Shown one piece after another: positions 17,076 to 24,761 of a DNA stretch of 53,879 nucleotides. The stretch is from the NCBI GenBank assembly GCA_937890595.1, contig CALADM010000026.1, positions 1-53,879 on the forward strand, given 5' to 3'. The stretch is from CAJMNU01 sp905214855 (GTDB lineage: Bacteria > Bacillota > Clostridia > Lachnospirales > Lachnospiraceae). Under the pieces are notes generated by a model, which had not been told where the DNA came from, made no database searches, and saw only the letters and a program-made list of their open reading frames with translations. How positions within the stretch are numbered: the first letter of the stretch is position 1; every line of letters starts with the position of its first letter. Both the position numbers and the translations under genes were made by a program.

Positions 17076-18845
17076 TTACATTCTTTCCGGAGATTCAAAC
17101 CCTAAAAGATCTATACACTGGAGCAGCACATCCTTTGTCAGAGCAATCAGTTTGATATAACTTGCCTGACGTTCTTTATCCTCTTCTCCCATGATTTTTG
17201 TCTCATGGTAGAATTTATTTGTCGCATTAGAAAGCTCATAAATGTACTGACAAATCTTATGAGGTGCAAGATCTGCAAAACTGTTCTCTATCATCTCATG
17301 GAAATTTGCGATAGAAAGCATCAATGCCTTTTCAGAATCTCCCACAGCTGGTAAAATCTTTGCATGTTCTGCCATAGAACCATCAACCTCTTTATATTTT
17401 GCCAGAATGGATTTAATACGAACAATAGTATATAAAATATATGGTCCTGTATTGCCTTCAAAAGAAATGAAACGATCTACATCAAATACATAGTCTTTTG
17501 CTGCCTGATTAGACAAATCTCCATATTTCAGAGCTGCCAACCCAATAATTTTTGCTGTCTGTCTTGCCTCTTCCTCTTCAATTGTACGATTTTCCATGAT
17601 ACGATTATAAACAGCATCAGAAATATCACCAATTAAGTTCTCCAGACGCATGACACCGCCCTCACGGGTTTTAAATGGTTTTCCATCTTTTCCATTCATT
17701 GTACCAAAGCCAAGGAAACACATCTCTGTCTCTGGTTTTACGATTCCTGCCTTTTTTGCAACACGGAACACCTGAGTAAAATGGAGATCCTGTCTCTTGT
17801 CTACTACATAAATATACATATCTGGCTTGAAATCCTGTTCTCTCTCTACAATAGTCGCCAGATCAGAAGTTGCATACAAAGCTGCACCATCTGATTTACG
17901 GATGATACATGGAGGAAGTTCTTTGTTATCTGTCTCCTCAGCGATATCCACAACCAAAGCTCCCTGACTCTCATATGCCAGCCCCTTATCAATAAGATCT
18001 TGGATCATATCCGGAATATATGGCTGTGCATCGCTCTCTCCCTTCCAGAGATCAAACTCTACATTTAGATTGCTGTAATTCTTTTTCAAATCTGCCAATG
18101 ACACATTCATAATATGTTTCCAGATTGCACGATATGGCGCATATCCAGACTGAAGGCGGAATGTTGCCTCCTGTGCACGTTCACGAAATGCCTCATCTAC
18201 TTTTGATTTTGCACTTGCCGCCGGATAAATCTCTTCCAGCTCACTGATCGTAAATGGTGCTTCCTTAGGATACTCTCCCTTAAAATCCGGATCAAAATAA
18301 GGCAGATCTGGTTCTCTTTCCTGCAATTCTGTAATGATCAGCCCCATCTGAAGTCCCCAGTCTCCCAGATGCACATCACCGATAACATGATGACCAACAA
18401 ATTTTGCCAGACGTTTCACAGATTCACCGATTACTGCTGCACGCAGATGACCAACATGAAGAGGTTTTGCCACATTAGCACCGCCATAATCCACAATGAT
18501 CGTTTTAGGATTCTGTGTTTTTTCGTAGCCTAAAGTTTCTCCTTCTCTCATATTGTTCATAAAATCAGCCAGAAAACTTTCATCTAACTTGATATTAATA
18601 AATCCTGGCATCACAGCAGATACCTCAGAAAACATCATATTTCCCTCAAGCTGTGTCACCACTGCCTGTGCAATATCAATCGGTTTTTTATGATATGCCT
18701 TTGCTGCTGCCATAGCACCATTACACTGATATTCACATAAATCCGGACGGTTAGAAAGAACCACTTTGGCATATGCTGCATCGTAACCGCTGACCTCAAA
18801 GGCTTTTTTCAGTTCGTCTGTAATACATTCCAGAATCTTCTTCAT
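17076..18845 (-). CDS. argS: arginyl-tRNA synthetase
   Basis: Charges tRNA-Arg with arginine, class I. The 589-residue product has the N-terminal Add-1 domain (1-95), the HIGH box as KPLHVGHLRAAVIGES (about 130-145), the catalytic Rossmann fold, and the C-terminal helical DALR anticodon-binding domain ending in LLGFESPERM. ArgRS enzymes often lack a normal KMSKS; here the loop is GKPFKTREGGVMRL. A purine-rich AAAGGAAAAGGAAG lies directly before the ATG. No T-box was found upstream. The gene starts 177 bases after efp, and the gap contains a terminator and a possible transposon remnant. Confidence 0.96.
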   Translation of the reverse strand: MKKILECITDELKKAFEVSGYDAAYAKVVLSNRPDLCEYQCNGAMAAAKAYHKKPIDIAQAVVTQLEGNMMFSEVSAVMPGFINIKLDESFLADFMNNMREGETLGYEKTQNPKTIIVDYGGANVAKPLHVGHLRAAVIGESVKRLAKFVGHHVIGDVHLGDWGLQMGLIITELQEREPDLPYFDPDFKGEYPKEAPFTISELEEIYPAASAKSKVDEAFRERAQEATFRLQSGYAPYRAIWKHIMNVSLADLKKNYSNLNVEFDLWKGESDAQPYIPDMIQDLIDKGLAYESQGALVVDIAEETDNKELPPCIIRKSDGAALYATSDLATIVEREQDFKPDMYIYVVDKRQDLHFTQVFRVAKKAGIVKPETEMCFLGFGTMNGKDGKPFKTREGGVMRLENLIGDISDAVYNRIMENRTIEEEEARQTAKIIGLAALKYGDLSNQAAKDYVFDVDRFISFEGNTGPYILYTIVRIKSILAKYKEVDGSMAEHAKILPAVGDSEKALMLSIANFHEMIENSFADLAPHKICQYIYELSNATNKFYHETKIMGEEDKERQASYIKLIALTKDVLLQCIDLLGFESPERM

Positions 18846-18872
18846 GCTTCCTTTTCCTTTCTCTTCTCACTG

Positions 18873-18951
18873 ATATCCCACTTTCTAAAAAGAGTGGGAT
18901 TCCATTCTCAATTTGTGAACTGCCGCCGCTAAAACGCAGTGGAGATTCTCC
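18873..18951 (-). mobile_element. possible remnant end of an IS200/IS605-type element
   Basis: Reading the minus strand, this stretch holds a palindrome (GGAGAATCTCC), a hairpin ACTGC...GCAGT around GCGGCGG, and a final hairpin with arms ATCCCACT and AGTGGGAT (18875-18900) followed by ATATCA. That order resembles the right end of IS200/IS605 elements, where the last hairpin precedes a TCA-type cleavage site and overlaps the 3' part of the TnpB guide RNA. No TnpA or TnpB coding sequence is nearby. Recognition is from memory of the pattern, so this is a weak inference. It could instead be a structured argS leader. Confidence 0.3.
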
Positions 18952-18963
18952 TTCAAATTTTAT

Positions 18964-19003
18964 AAAAAAGAAAGTCCCACAGCTTTTGGCCATGAGGCTT
19001 TCT
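18964..19003 (-). terminator. terminator downstream of efp
   Basis: On the minus strand AGAAAG pairs with CTTTCT, with an imperfect inner stem (CCTCATGGC / GCTGTGGGA), running into TTTTTT. It lies 20 bases past the efp stop. Confidence 0.55.
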
Positions 19004-19022
19004 GATTCAGAAACTCAATCCA

Positions 19023-19580
19023 TTAAACACGGGACAGATACTCGCTTGTACGTGTATCGATCTTTACTTTATCACCAATCTCTACAAACAATGGAACGTT
19101 AATGGTTGCTCCTGTCTCAACAGTAGCCGGTTTGGTAGCGCCTGTTGCTGTATCTCCTTTGAATCCTGGCTCTGTGTCTGTTACTTCCAGTTCTACAAAT
19201 AACGGTGGCTCTACGGAGAACACATTACCATTATAAGAACATACCTTCACCATCTCATTCTCTTTTACAAACTTCAATGCATCACCGATAACATCTGTGC
19301 TAAGAGCAACCTGATCGTAGGTATCTACATTCATAAAATGGAATAAGTCCCCATCAGAATACAGATACTGCATGTCCACTCTGTCAATTCTGGCTGCTGG
19401 GAACTTCTCAGTCGGACGGAAAGTTCTCTCTACTACACCGCCATTTATTACGTTTCTTAATTTCGTTCTAACGAAAGCTGCACCTTTACCTGGTTTTACA
19501 TGCTGGAATTCGACAATCTGTACTACGTTTCCTTCGATCTCCAGAGTGATCCCGTTTCTAAAATCACCTGCTGATATCAT
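19023..19580 (-). CDS. efp: elongation factor P
   Basis: Relieves ribosomes stalled at consecutive prolines. The 185-residue protein has the three beta-barrel domains of EF-P. The loop KPGKGAAFVRTK near the N-terminus puts the modifiable lysine at K32, as in Bacillus. The C-terminal OB domain ends with the usual KIDTRTSEYLSRV-type sequence. An AAGGAGG site precedes the ATG. The gene has its own promoter directly after aroQ (19617-19645) and a terminator on the far side, so it can be made at high level independently of its upstream neighbours. Confidence 0.97.
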   Translation of the reverse strand: MISAGDFRNGITLEIEGNVVQIVEFQHVKPGKGAAFVRTKLRNVINGGVVERTFRPTEKFPAARIDRVDMQYLYSDGDLFHFMNVDTYDQVALSTDVIGDALKFVKENEMVKVCSYNGNVFSVEPPLFVELEVTDTEPGFKGDTATGATKPATVETGATINVPLFVEIGDKVKIDTRTSEYLSRV

Positions 19581-19616
19581 ATATGATAGTCCTCCTTGTA
19601 ATCTCTTATCCTTTAC

Positions 19617-19645
19617 ATTTTATAATAAAATACAGGGTTTTTCAA
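19617..19645 (-). promoter_or_regulatory. efp promoter
   Basis: TTGAAA (19640-19645) and TAAAAT (19617-19622) on the minus strand are spaced by 17 bases, 37 bases before the efp start. Confidence 0.55.
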
Positions 19646-19660
19646 CTGTTTTTTTCATTT

Positions 19661-20089
19661 TCATCTTCCGGTCAAAAAATCCATTGCCAATTCATATCCC
19701 TTTAAGCCCAAGCCGACAATCTGACCTGTACAAGCTGGTGCTGTCACAGACACATGACGAAATGCCTCTCTTTTGTGAACATTAGAAATATGTACTTCAA
19801 TCTTGGGGATCTCCACACTTGCTAAGGCATCATGAAGAGCATAGCTATAATGGGTAAAAGCTCCCGGATTGATCACGATTCCTTCCACTCCCATATGATA
19901 TGCTTCCTGGACCTTATCAATCAAAGCTCCCTCATAGTTGCTTTGAAAAATCTCCAGTTCATGCCCTTCCCTCTCTGCCTTTGCTCTCAGGCGCTCTGTC
20001 AGAGAATCATAATCCTCTGTGCCATAAATCCCCTTTTCCCTGATTCCCAGAAAGTTCAGATTTGGACCATTCAAAATCAACAACTTCAT
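19661..20089 (-). CDS. aroQ: 3-dehydroquinate dehydratase, type II
   Basis: Third step of the shikimate pathway, 3-dehydroquinate to 3-dehydroshikimate, in a cytoplasmic dodecamer. The 142-residue length fits type II. Motifs: LILNGPNLNFLGIRE with the catalytic Arg (17), GIYG with Tyr22, NPGAFTHYSYALHDAL for substrate binding, and VHISNVHKREAFRH with the catalytic His. The ATG at 20087-20089 (MKLLILNGPN) is preferred because the ATG three codons upstream touches its own AAAGG site. It follows the YqeG-type gene by 17 bases, so the nrdR-yqeG-aroQ set probably forms one transcript. Confidence 0.95.
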   Translation of the reverse strand: MKLLILNGPNLNFLGIREKGIYGTEDYDSLTERLRAKAEREGHELEIFQSNYEGALIDKVQEAYHMGVEGIVINPGAFTHYSYALHDALASVEIPKIEVHISNVHKREAFRHVSVTAPACTGQIVGLGLKGYELAMDFLTGR

Positions 20090-20106
20090 TGGTATCATCC
20101 TTTCTT

Positions 20107-20634
20107 TCAGTCGTGCTTAAACTCTATCTGGCTACATTTTAAACGTTTCCTGCGGAAAAAAAACAGGATCAGTTTTTCTGGGTAGCGTTTTAACACAATC
20201 TGTATCTCTTCTTTTGGATTGATTGGTTTTACCAAAACGCTGTAAATCCCGCTTCTATTTGCCCCCAAAATATCCGTAAAAATCTGGTCTCCTACAAAGA
20301 CAGTAGTCCCCGGATGCGTCCTCATTTGTTTCATCGCCTGCTCGTATCCTTTTGTGGAAGGCTTTCCTGCTTTATAGATGAAAAGAGAGTCCACTTCTTT
20401 TGCAAACGATTCCACTCTGGGCAATTTATTATTAGAGACTAAACAAGTCTTAAATCCCAAACAATGAAGATGACGAAATAATTCTTTTACTTTCTCATCT
20501 GCTGGCGCTCCATGAGGAACCAAAGTGTTATCAATATCAAAAATCAACCCGCGTATTCCCCTATCCCACATATTTTCAAAGGAAATATGGTAAACGGATT
20601 CCATAATTTTTTGCGGATAAAATATTTCTAACAT
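20107..20634 (-). CDS. yqeG: YqeG-family HAD phosphatase
   Basis: A HAD-superfamily (subclass IIIA) hydrolase of 175 residues. Motif I is FDIDNTLVPH with the nucleophile and general acid Asp pair, motif II is TCLVSNN, and motif III is FVGDQIFTDILGANRSG. In Firmicutes this family neighbours shikimate or ribosome-related genes; the substrate may be phosphatidylglycerophosphate in some lineages, not provable here. The C-terminus is basic and hydrophobic (KLILFFFRRKRLK), possibly membrane touching. The ATG overlaps the end region of nrdR with AGGAG 8 bases upstream, so translation is probably coupled. Confidence 0.9.
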   Translation of the reverse strand: MLEIFYPQKIMESVYHISFENMWDRGIRGLIFDIDNTLVPHGAPADEKVKELFRHLHCLGFKTCLVSNNKLPRVESFAKEVDSLFIYKAGKPSTKGYEQAMKQMRTHPGTTVFVGDQIFTDILGANRSGIYSVLVKPINPKEEIQIVLKRYPEKLILFFFRRKRLKCSQIEFKHD

Positions 20635-20639
20635 AGTTC

Positions 20640-21098
20640 CTACTCCTGCTTCTTCAATAATTTTCCAATTTCTTCCATAAAAGAATCTACATCTTTAAAT
20701 TCACGGTACACAGAAGCAAATCGTACATAAGCAACCTCATCTATCTTCTGTAACTTTTCCATCACCAGTTCTCCGATTGCGGAGGTTGCGATTTCTTTTT
20801 CTTCCATACTAAAAATCTGCGCCTCGATCTCATCGATCAAATCGCTGATCTGCTGAGGAGAAACCGGACGTTTATGACAAGACTGCAGAACACCTTTCTC
20901 AATCTTGGAACGGTCATAGTTTTCCCTCGTATTATCTTTTTTAATCACCATCAATGGAACTGTCTCCAACTTTTCATATGTTGTAAATCTCTTCCCACAT
21001 TTTTCACACTGACGGCGACGGCGAATCGAACTATTATCATCTGCCGGTCTGGAATCTATTACCTTAGTATCCTGCTCATTACAAAATGGACATTTCAC
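20640..21098 (-). CDS. nrdR: transcriptional repressor NrdR
   Basis: Represses ribonucleotide reductase genes in response to bound ATP/dATP. The product has an N-terminal zinc ribbon (CPFC near the start and CEKCGKRF about 28 residues later) and an ATP-cone domain from about residue 47 (VIKKDNTRENYDRSKIEKG). Length is 152 residues from a GTG start at 21096-21098, chosen because GGAGG is then 8 bases away and the protein begins MKCPFC like its relatives; an ATG two codons earlier abuts the site. No ribonucleotide reductase gene is in the window. It leads the yqeG-aroQ cluster. Confidence 0.95.
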   Translation of the reverse strand: MKCPFCNEQDTKVIDSRPADDNSSIRRRRQCEKCGKRFTTYEKLETVPLMVIKKDNTRENYDRSKIEKGVLQSCHKRPVSPQQISDLIDEIEAQIFSMEEKEIATSAIGELVMEKLQKIDEVAYVRFASVYREFKDVDSFMEEIGKLLKKQE

Positions 21099-21299
21099 GT
21101 TCATTTCCTCCTGATTTTGCTTTTGTTTCTGATATCACATATTGACATTCCCGTCTACAGTCTGCCAAACCTCAAACATTTTATATCTACAAATATGTTT
21201 ACTTTGACTGCTTTGGAAGATCATTCATGCTTTTTACTTATATTTGCTCTCATTGTATACGAAAGCAGCCATTCCTGCAAGAGAATTTTATTTTTTCCG

Positions 21300-21560
21300 C
21301 TAAATTCCACATTTTTCTGTCACATCTTTCATGTTGACATCGACTAAAATGATATCTTCCCCTATCTTCTTAATATTACAAAAAGGAATCACATACTCTT
21401 TTTCTCTTCCTAAAAAACCGCAAAAACAGCCTGGTCCCGGAACGATGATCGCTAAAATACAGCCATTTTCTATATTAAAGTCTACATCACATACAAAACC
21501 CAAACGTTTACAGTCTTTTGCATTGATCACTTCTTTCTGTTTTAGATCACAAATCCTCAT
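21300..21560 (-). CDS. YlmC/YmxH-family PRC-barrel protein
   Basis: An 86-residue PRC-barrel protein of the family annotated in spore formers as YlmC/YmxH. The start MRICDLKQKEVINAKDCKRL and the middle LGFVCDVDFNIENGCILAI are typical. It has a Cys-rich turn (GPGCFCGF). The precise role is unknown; relatives are linked to sporulation by context. It is 200 bases upstream of nrdR on the same strand. The gap (21105-21299) shows no hairpin with a U-tract and no other frame with a ribosome site. Confidence 0.88.
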   Translation of the reverse strand: MRICDLKQKEVINAKDCKRLGFVCDVDFNIENGCILAIIVPGPGCFCGFLGREKEYVIPFCNIKKIGEDIILVDVNMKDVTEKCGI

Positions 21561-21697
21561 CTCAGGATCCCTTCTGTTTTCTCTTATAAATATACTATGC
21601 CTCTTTTCTCTGTTCCTTGCCCGTCCGTACTAAAAATCTCACACAAAACCTTTCTTATTTGATATCACATTTTCATTTACAAAATAAAGCTTTATAC

Positions 21698-21742
21698 AAA
21701 AAAATCCCCGGACAGACAGGCTTTCTGCCTTTTCTGCCCAGG
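21698..21742 (-). terminator. metNIQ operon terminator
   Basis: On the minus strand CCTGGGCAGA pairs with TCTGTCCGGG (two G-U pairs), closing a 16-base loop, followed by a run of seven T. It starts 9 bases past the metQ stop. Confidence 0.8.
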
Positions 21743-21750
21743 AAAAGAAA

Positions 21751-22563
21751 TTAAAATAACGGAACTACCGCACCATCATATTTCTCATCAATAAATTCTT
21801 TGACTTTATCCGATTTCAGAGCTTCGATCAAAGCTTTGACCGCCTCTTTTTCCTCATTGCCTTCTTTTACAGCAATCACATTTGCGTAATTCTGTTGTAC
21901 AACCTCTGACTGTGCATCTTCAATTGCCAGTGCATCTTTTCCAGCACTCAGACCAGCACCGATCGCATAGTTTCCATTGATAACAGCAATATCCACATCC
22001 TGAAGAGAAAGGGGGATCTGTGCTGCCTCAATCTCTTTGATATCCAAATTCTTGCTATTTTCAATGATATCTTTCTTTGTTGCTTTCAGACCAACGCCTT
22101 CTGTCAGCTTGATCAATCCCTGTTCTTCCAGAAGGAGAAGAGCTCTTGCCTCATTTGTCGCATCGTTTGGAACAGCTACAACAGCTCCGTCTTGTACTTC
22201 CTCCAAACTCTTTGTCTTACCTGGATAAATTCCAAATGGTTCATAGTGGATCTTTTCAGCAATTGCCAGATGTGTATTCTTCTCTTCATTAAAATCATTT
22301 AGATATAACACATGCTGAAAATAGTTTGCATCCAAATCTCCATGTTCTACCGCTGTATTTGGCTGTACATAGTCATTGTATACTTTGATCTCTAATGTAT
22401 ATCCGTTCTCTGCCATAACTTCCTTTGCCACTTCAAGTACTTCTGCATGAGGGGAAGGTGTTGCACCTACCGTCAAAGTCTTGTCATCCTTTTTTGCACC
22501 ACATCCTGTCAGTACTGCTGCTGTTAAGAGTGCAATTGCTGTTGTTAAGAATACTTTTTTCAT
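21751..22563 (-). CDS. metQ: methionine-binding lipoprotein of an ABC importer
   Basis: Captures methionine outside the membrane and delivers it to MetNI. A lipoprotein signal with lipobox LTGC puts the lipidated cysteine at C21. The rest is an NlpA/MetQ-type periplasmic-binding fold (TLTVGATPSPHAEVLEVAKE, VEHGDLDANYFQH, IHYEPFGIYPGKTKSL, VVAVPNDATNEARAL). Length 270 residues is normal. It is the last gene of metN-metI-metQ, 145 bases after metI; that gap has a weak hairpin (AACATAGA/TCTATGTT), which might lower or stabilise its message relative to metNI. Confidence 0.96.
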   Translation of the reverse strand: MKKVFLTTAIALLTAAVLTGCGAKKDDKTLTVGATPSPHAEVLEVAKEVMAENGYTLEIKVYNDYVQPNTAVEHGDLDANYFQHVLYLNDFNEEKNTHLAIAEKIHYEPFGIYPGKTKSLEEVQDGAVVAVPNDATNEARALLLLEEQGLIKLTEGVGLKATKKDIIENSKNLDIKEIEAAQIPLSLQDVDIAVINGNYAIGAGLSAGKDALAIEDAQSEVVQQNYANVIAVKEGNEEKEAVKALIEALKSDKVKEFIDEKYDGAVVPLF

Positions 22564-22708
22564 AATGCTGGTCTCCTTTTCTTTTTCGCCGCTTTCATGT
22601 ATCCATGATTTTTTATGTCTCAGAAAATGGATCTTTGCGGATTTTTATATAAACATAGAAGAATACCTGTCTATGTTGATACCATCAAACCCTATATCTT
22701 TTTATGTT

Positions 22709-23374
22709 TTAACGGATTCTTTTATCTCCTTTTTTAGAAAGTTTCATTCCAGATTCCTGTAAAATCTGTACAATGATAACCAATAAAATAACTGCTGCCC
22801 ACATGATCGGTTTTTCTCCTCTGTAATACCCATAGTTGATAGCGATCGCACCAAGACCTCCACCACCTAAAAAACCTGCCATTGCGGAATATCCAAGAAT
22901 TGTAGTAACTGCCAAAGCTGCACCTACTAAAAGAGAAGGCTTTGCCTCTGGAAGAAGCACTTTCAAAATAATCTGCATTGTAGATGCCCCCATAGACTTT
23001 GCCGCTTCGATCACGCCATAATCTACTTCTCTTAAAGAAGACTCTACAACTCTTGCTACATATGGGGCAGCTGCAAATGCCAAAGGAGGAATCACTGCGG
23101 TTGACCCCAATGTAGTTCCAACAATATAGCGGGTGAGTGGGAGTACTACGATCATCAAAATCAAAAATGGCACAGAACGCAAAAGATTGATCACAAGTCC
23201 CAAAATTCCCTGAAATCTTGGCATTGGCTTAATGCCTCCCTTATCAGTTACGACCAGTAAAATTCCCAATGGAATTCCAATAATATATGCGATTAGAGAA
23301 GATATCAATGTCATATATAAACTTTCTCCAATCCCCAAAAGAATCATCTGGATTGTTGTTGCATCAAATGTCAT
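22709..23374 (-). CDS. metI: methionine ABC transporter permease
   Basis: Membrane channel of the MetNIQ importer, 221 residues with five hydrophobic helices. The ATPase-docking EAA loop is visible as EAAKSMGASTMQIILKVLLP. The first helix region (MILLGIGESLYMTLISSLIA) and PFLILMIVVLPLTRYIVG match the MetI family. Its ATG lies inside the last codons of metN (11-base overlap), so translation of the two is coupled. Confidence 0.97.
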   Translation of the reverse strand: MTFDATTIQMILLGIGESLYMTLISSLIAYIIGIPLGILLVVTDKGGIKPMPRFQGILGLVINLLRSVPFLILMIVVLPLTRYIVGTTLGSTAVIPPLAFAAAPYVARVVESSLREVDYGVIEAAKSMGASTMQIILKVLLPEAKPSLLVGAALAVTTILGYSAMAGFLGGGGLGAIAINYGYYRGEKPIMWAAVILLVIIVQILQESGMKLSKKGDKRIR

Positions 23375-24383
23375 CTCGTTTTACCTCCTCATATGGTATT
23401 TTTGCTGTCTGAAGATAACGCAGTACTTTTGCAGCATCGTCCGCATTATCAGGAACTTGAATGATCATCTGTCCTACTGCTGTACCATGTATATCTTTTG
23501 TTGCCGCATACATAATGTTGACTGGAACCTTTGACGCCAGAACCAGATTAGAAATAACCGGTTCATTGGAAGAAATCCCATCAAAAAGGATTCTGTACAT
23601 TTTTTCCTTCCCAAAATTTACATTCTGTACTGCATCACCCAAAATTAGCTGTCGACCAATCTTAGACTTAGGTTCTGAAAAGATTTCAGATACTTTTCCG
23701 ACCTCTGCGATCTGACTCTTATCAATGATCGCAACCCGATCACAAATAGATTCGATCACTGCCATCTCATGTGTGATAACGATAACCGTAATACCAAGTT
23801 CTTTGTTGATCTGTTTTAAAAGTGCCAAAATTGCTTTCGTTGTATTTGGATCCAGCGCACTTGTAGCCTCATCGCAAAGTAAAACTTTTGGTCGTGTAGC
23901 AAGTGCTCTGGCAATTGCGACCCTTTGTTTCTGTCCTCCGGATAGCTGTGCCGGATATGCATGACATCTGTCTCCTAATCCAACCATCTGAAGCAGTTCC
24001 TTTGCTCTCTCTATTGCCTCTTTTTTCTTGATCCCAGCAATTTCCATTGGAAAACAGACATTTTGTAGGATATTTCTCTGAGACAGGAGATTAAATTGCT
24101 GAAAAATCATCCCCATAGAACGCCTTGCTTTTCTCAATCCATCGTTTGTCAGTTTGGATAGTGCTTCTCCTTCAAATAAAACTTCTCCGGATGTTGGTTC
24201 TTCCAAAAAATTAATACATCGCACCAATGTACTTTTTCCAGCACCTGAAAGTCCAATAATCCCAAAGATTTCTCCCTCTTGGATATCCAGATTGATATGA
24301 TCTAACGCCTTGATCACTCCACTGCTTGTCTGGAATTCTTTTCCCAAATCTACAAGGCGTATAATTGGTTTTTCTGTACCCAT
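23364..24383 (-). CDS. metN: methionine ABC transporter ATP-binding protein
   Basis: ATPase of the methionine importer, 339 residues. Walker A is GLSGAGKST (44-52), the signature LSGGQ is at 147-151, and Walker B ends at D171-E172. The C-terminal ~75 residues are a NIL domain (from about 260), which in MetN binds methionine and inhibits transport when the cell is full. GGGGG lies 10 bases before the ATG. Upstream is a 340-base leader with its own promoter, a methionine-rich small frame and a hairpin; no SAM box or T-box motif is visible. A weak alternative promoter (TTCACA-17-TAGATA) may lie between the hairpin and metN. Confidence 0.97.
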   Translation of the reverse strand: MGTEKPIIRLVDLGKEFQTSSGVIKALDHINLDIQEGEIFGIIGLSGAGKSTLVRCINFLEEPTSGEVLFEGEALSKLTNDGLRKARRSMGMIFQQFNLLSQRNILQNVCFPMEIAGIKKKEAIERAKELLQMVGLGDRCHAYPAQLSGGQKQRVAIARALATRPKVLLCDEATSALDPNTTKAILALLKQINKELGITVIVITHEMAVIESICDRVAIIDKSQIAEVGKVSEIFSEPKSKIGRQLILGDAVQNVNFGKEKMYRILFDGISSNEPVISNLVLASKVPVNIMYAATKDIHGTAVGQMIIQVPDNADDAAKVLRYLQTAKIPYEEVKRDDI

Positions 24384-24490
24384 TTTTTCTATTCCCCCTT
24401 CTTCTTTTCATTTTATTTTTTATCTATATTCTATTTTTTTACATGTGAACTACTTGATATTTGAATTACTGCAGATTCCCACTGATATTT

Positions 24491-24526
24491 TAAAAGGGGT
24501 CGCAGACCATACAGCCTGCGACCCCC
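24491..24526 (-). terminator. candidate attenuator hairpin ahead of metN
   Basis: GGGGTCGCAG (24496-24505) and CTGCGACCCC (24516-24525) form a perfect 10-bp, GC-rich stem with a 10-base loop. Reading leftward it is followed by TTTT then AAAA, a short U-tract. It lies 44 bases after the small methionine-rich frame and 112 bases before metN. Confidence 0.68.
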
Positions 24527-24569
24527 TGTTAAACATTGTATACTGTTTTAGGATTCTATCACTCTCTCA

Positions 24570-24683
24570 TCACAACCTATATGAACAATCTCTATGAATT
24601 TGGACATCACAAAATGTACGGCACATGTACATGCCGCTCATCATATTCATATCCATCATCATAGTTGTTCTGGATCTTTTCAT
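24570..24683 (-). CDS. methionine-rich leader peptide ahead of metNIQ, 37 codons
   Basis: A short frame with a strong site (GGAGG, 8 bases from ATG). Nine of 37 residues are methionine, eight of them clustered at residues 8-20 (TTMMMDMNMMSGMYMC). The frame starts about 40 bases after a near-perfect promoter and stops 44 bases before a terminator-like hairpin that precedes the methionine importer genes. That order is the standard plan of amino-acid attenuators such as trp and his leaders: slow decoding of Met codons when charged initiator/elongator tRNA is scarce would alter RNA folding and let transcription reach metN. A hairpin (24619-24636) lies inside the Met codons. It also has three cysteines, so a stand-alone metal-binding peptide is the main alternative. 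Confidence 0.62.
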   Translation of the reverse strand: MKRSRTTMMMDMNMMSGMYMCRTFCDVQIHRDCSYRL

Positions 24684-24728
24684 GTGATTATCCTCCATAA
24701 GAATTCTTCATACTTTGATTATGATGCG

Positions 24729-24757
24729 ATTTTACGTCACTTTTTCTTCCTTGTCAA
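24729..24757 (-). promoter_or_regulatory. promoter of the metNIQ leader
   Basis: TTGACA (24752-24757) and TAAAAT (24729-24734) on the minus strand, spaced by exactly 17 bases. The -35 box starts 5 bases past the pepV stop codon. Expected transcript start is near 24722. Confidence 0.72.
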
Positions 24758-24761
24758 GACT

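Noticed and set aside
18846..19022. T-box leader or arginine-rich leader peptide for argS
   Set aside because: No T-box sequence. The Arg/Lys-rich stretch in a 65-codon frame (18796-18993) comes from the purine-rich ribosome site read out of frame and overlaps the argS start.
24384..24761. SAM box or Met T-box ahead of metN
   Set aside because: No AGAGGTGGAGGGA-type SAM segment and no TGGNACCGCG T-box sequence are visible.
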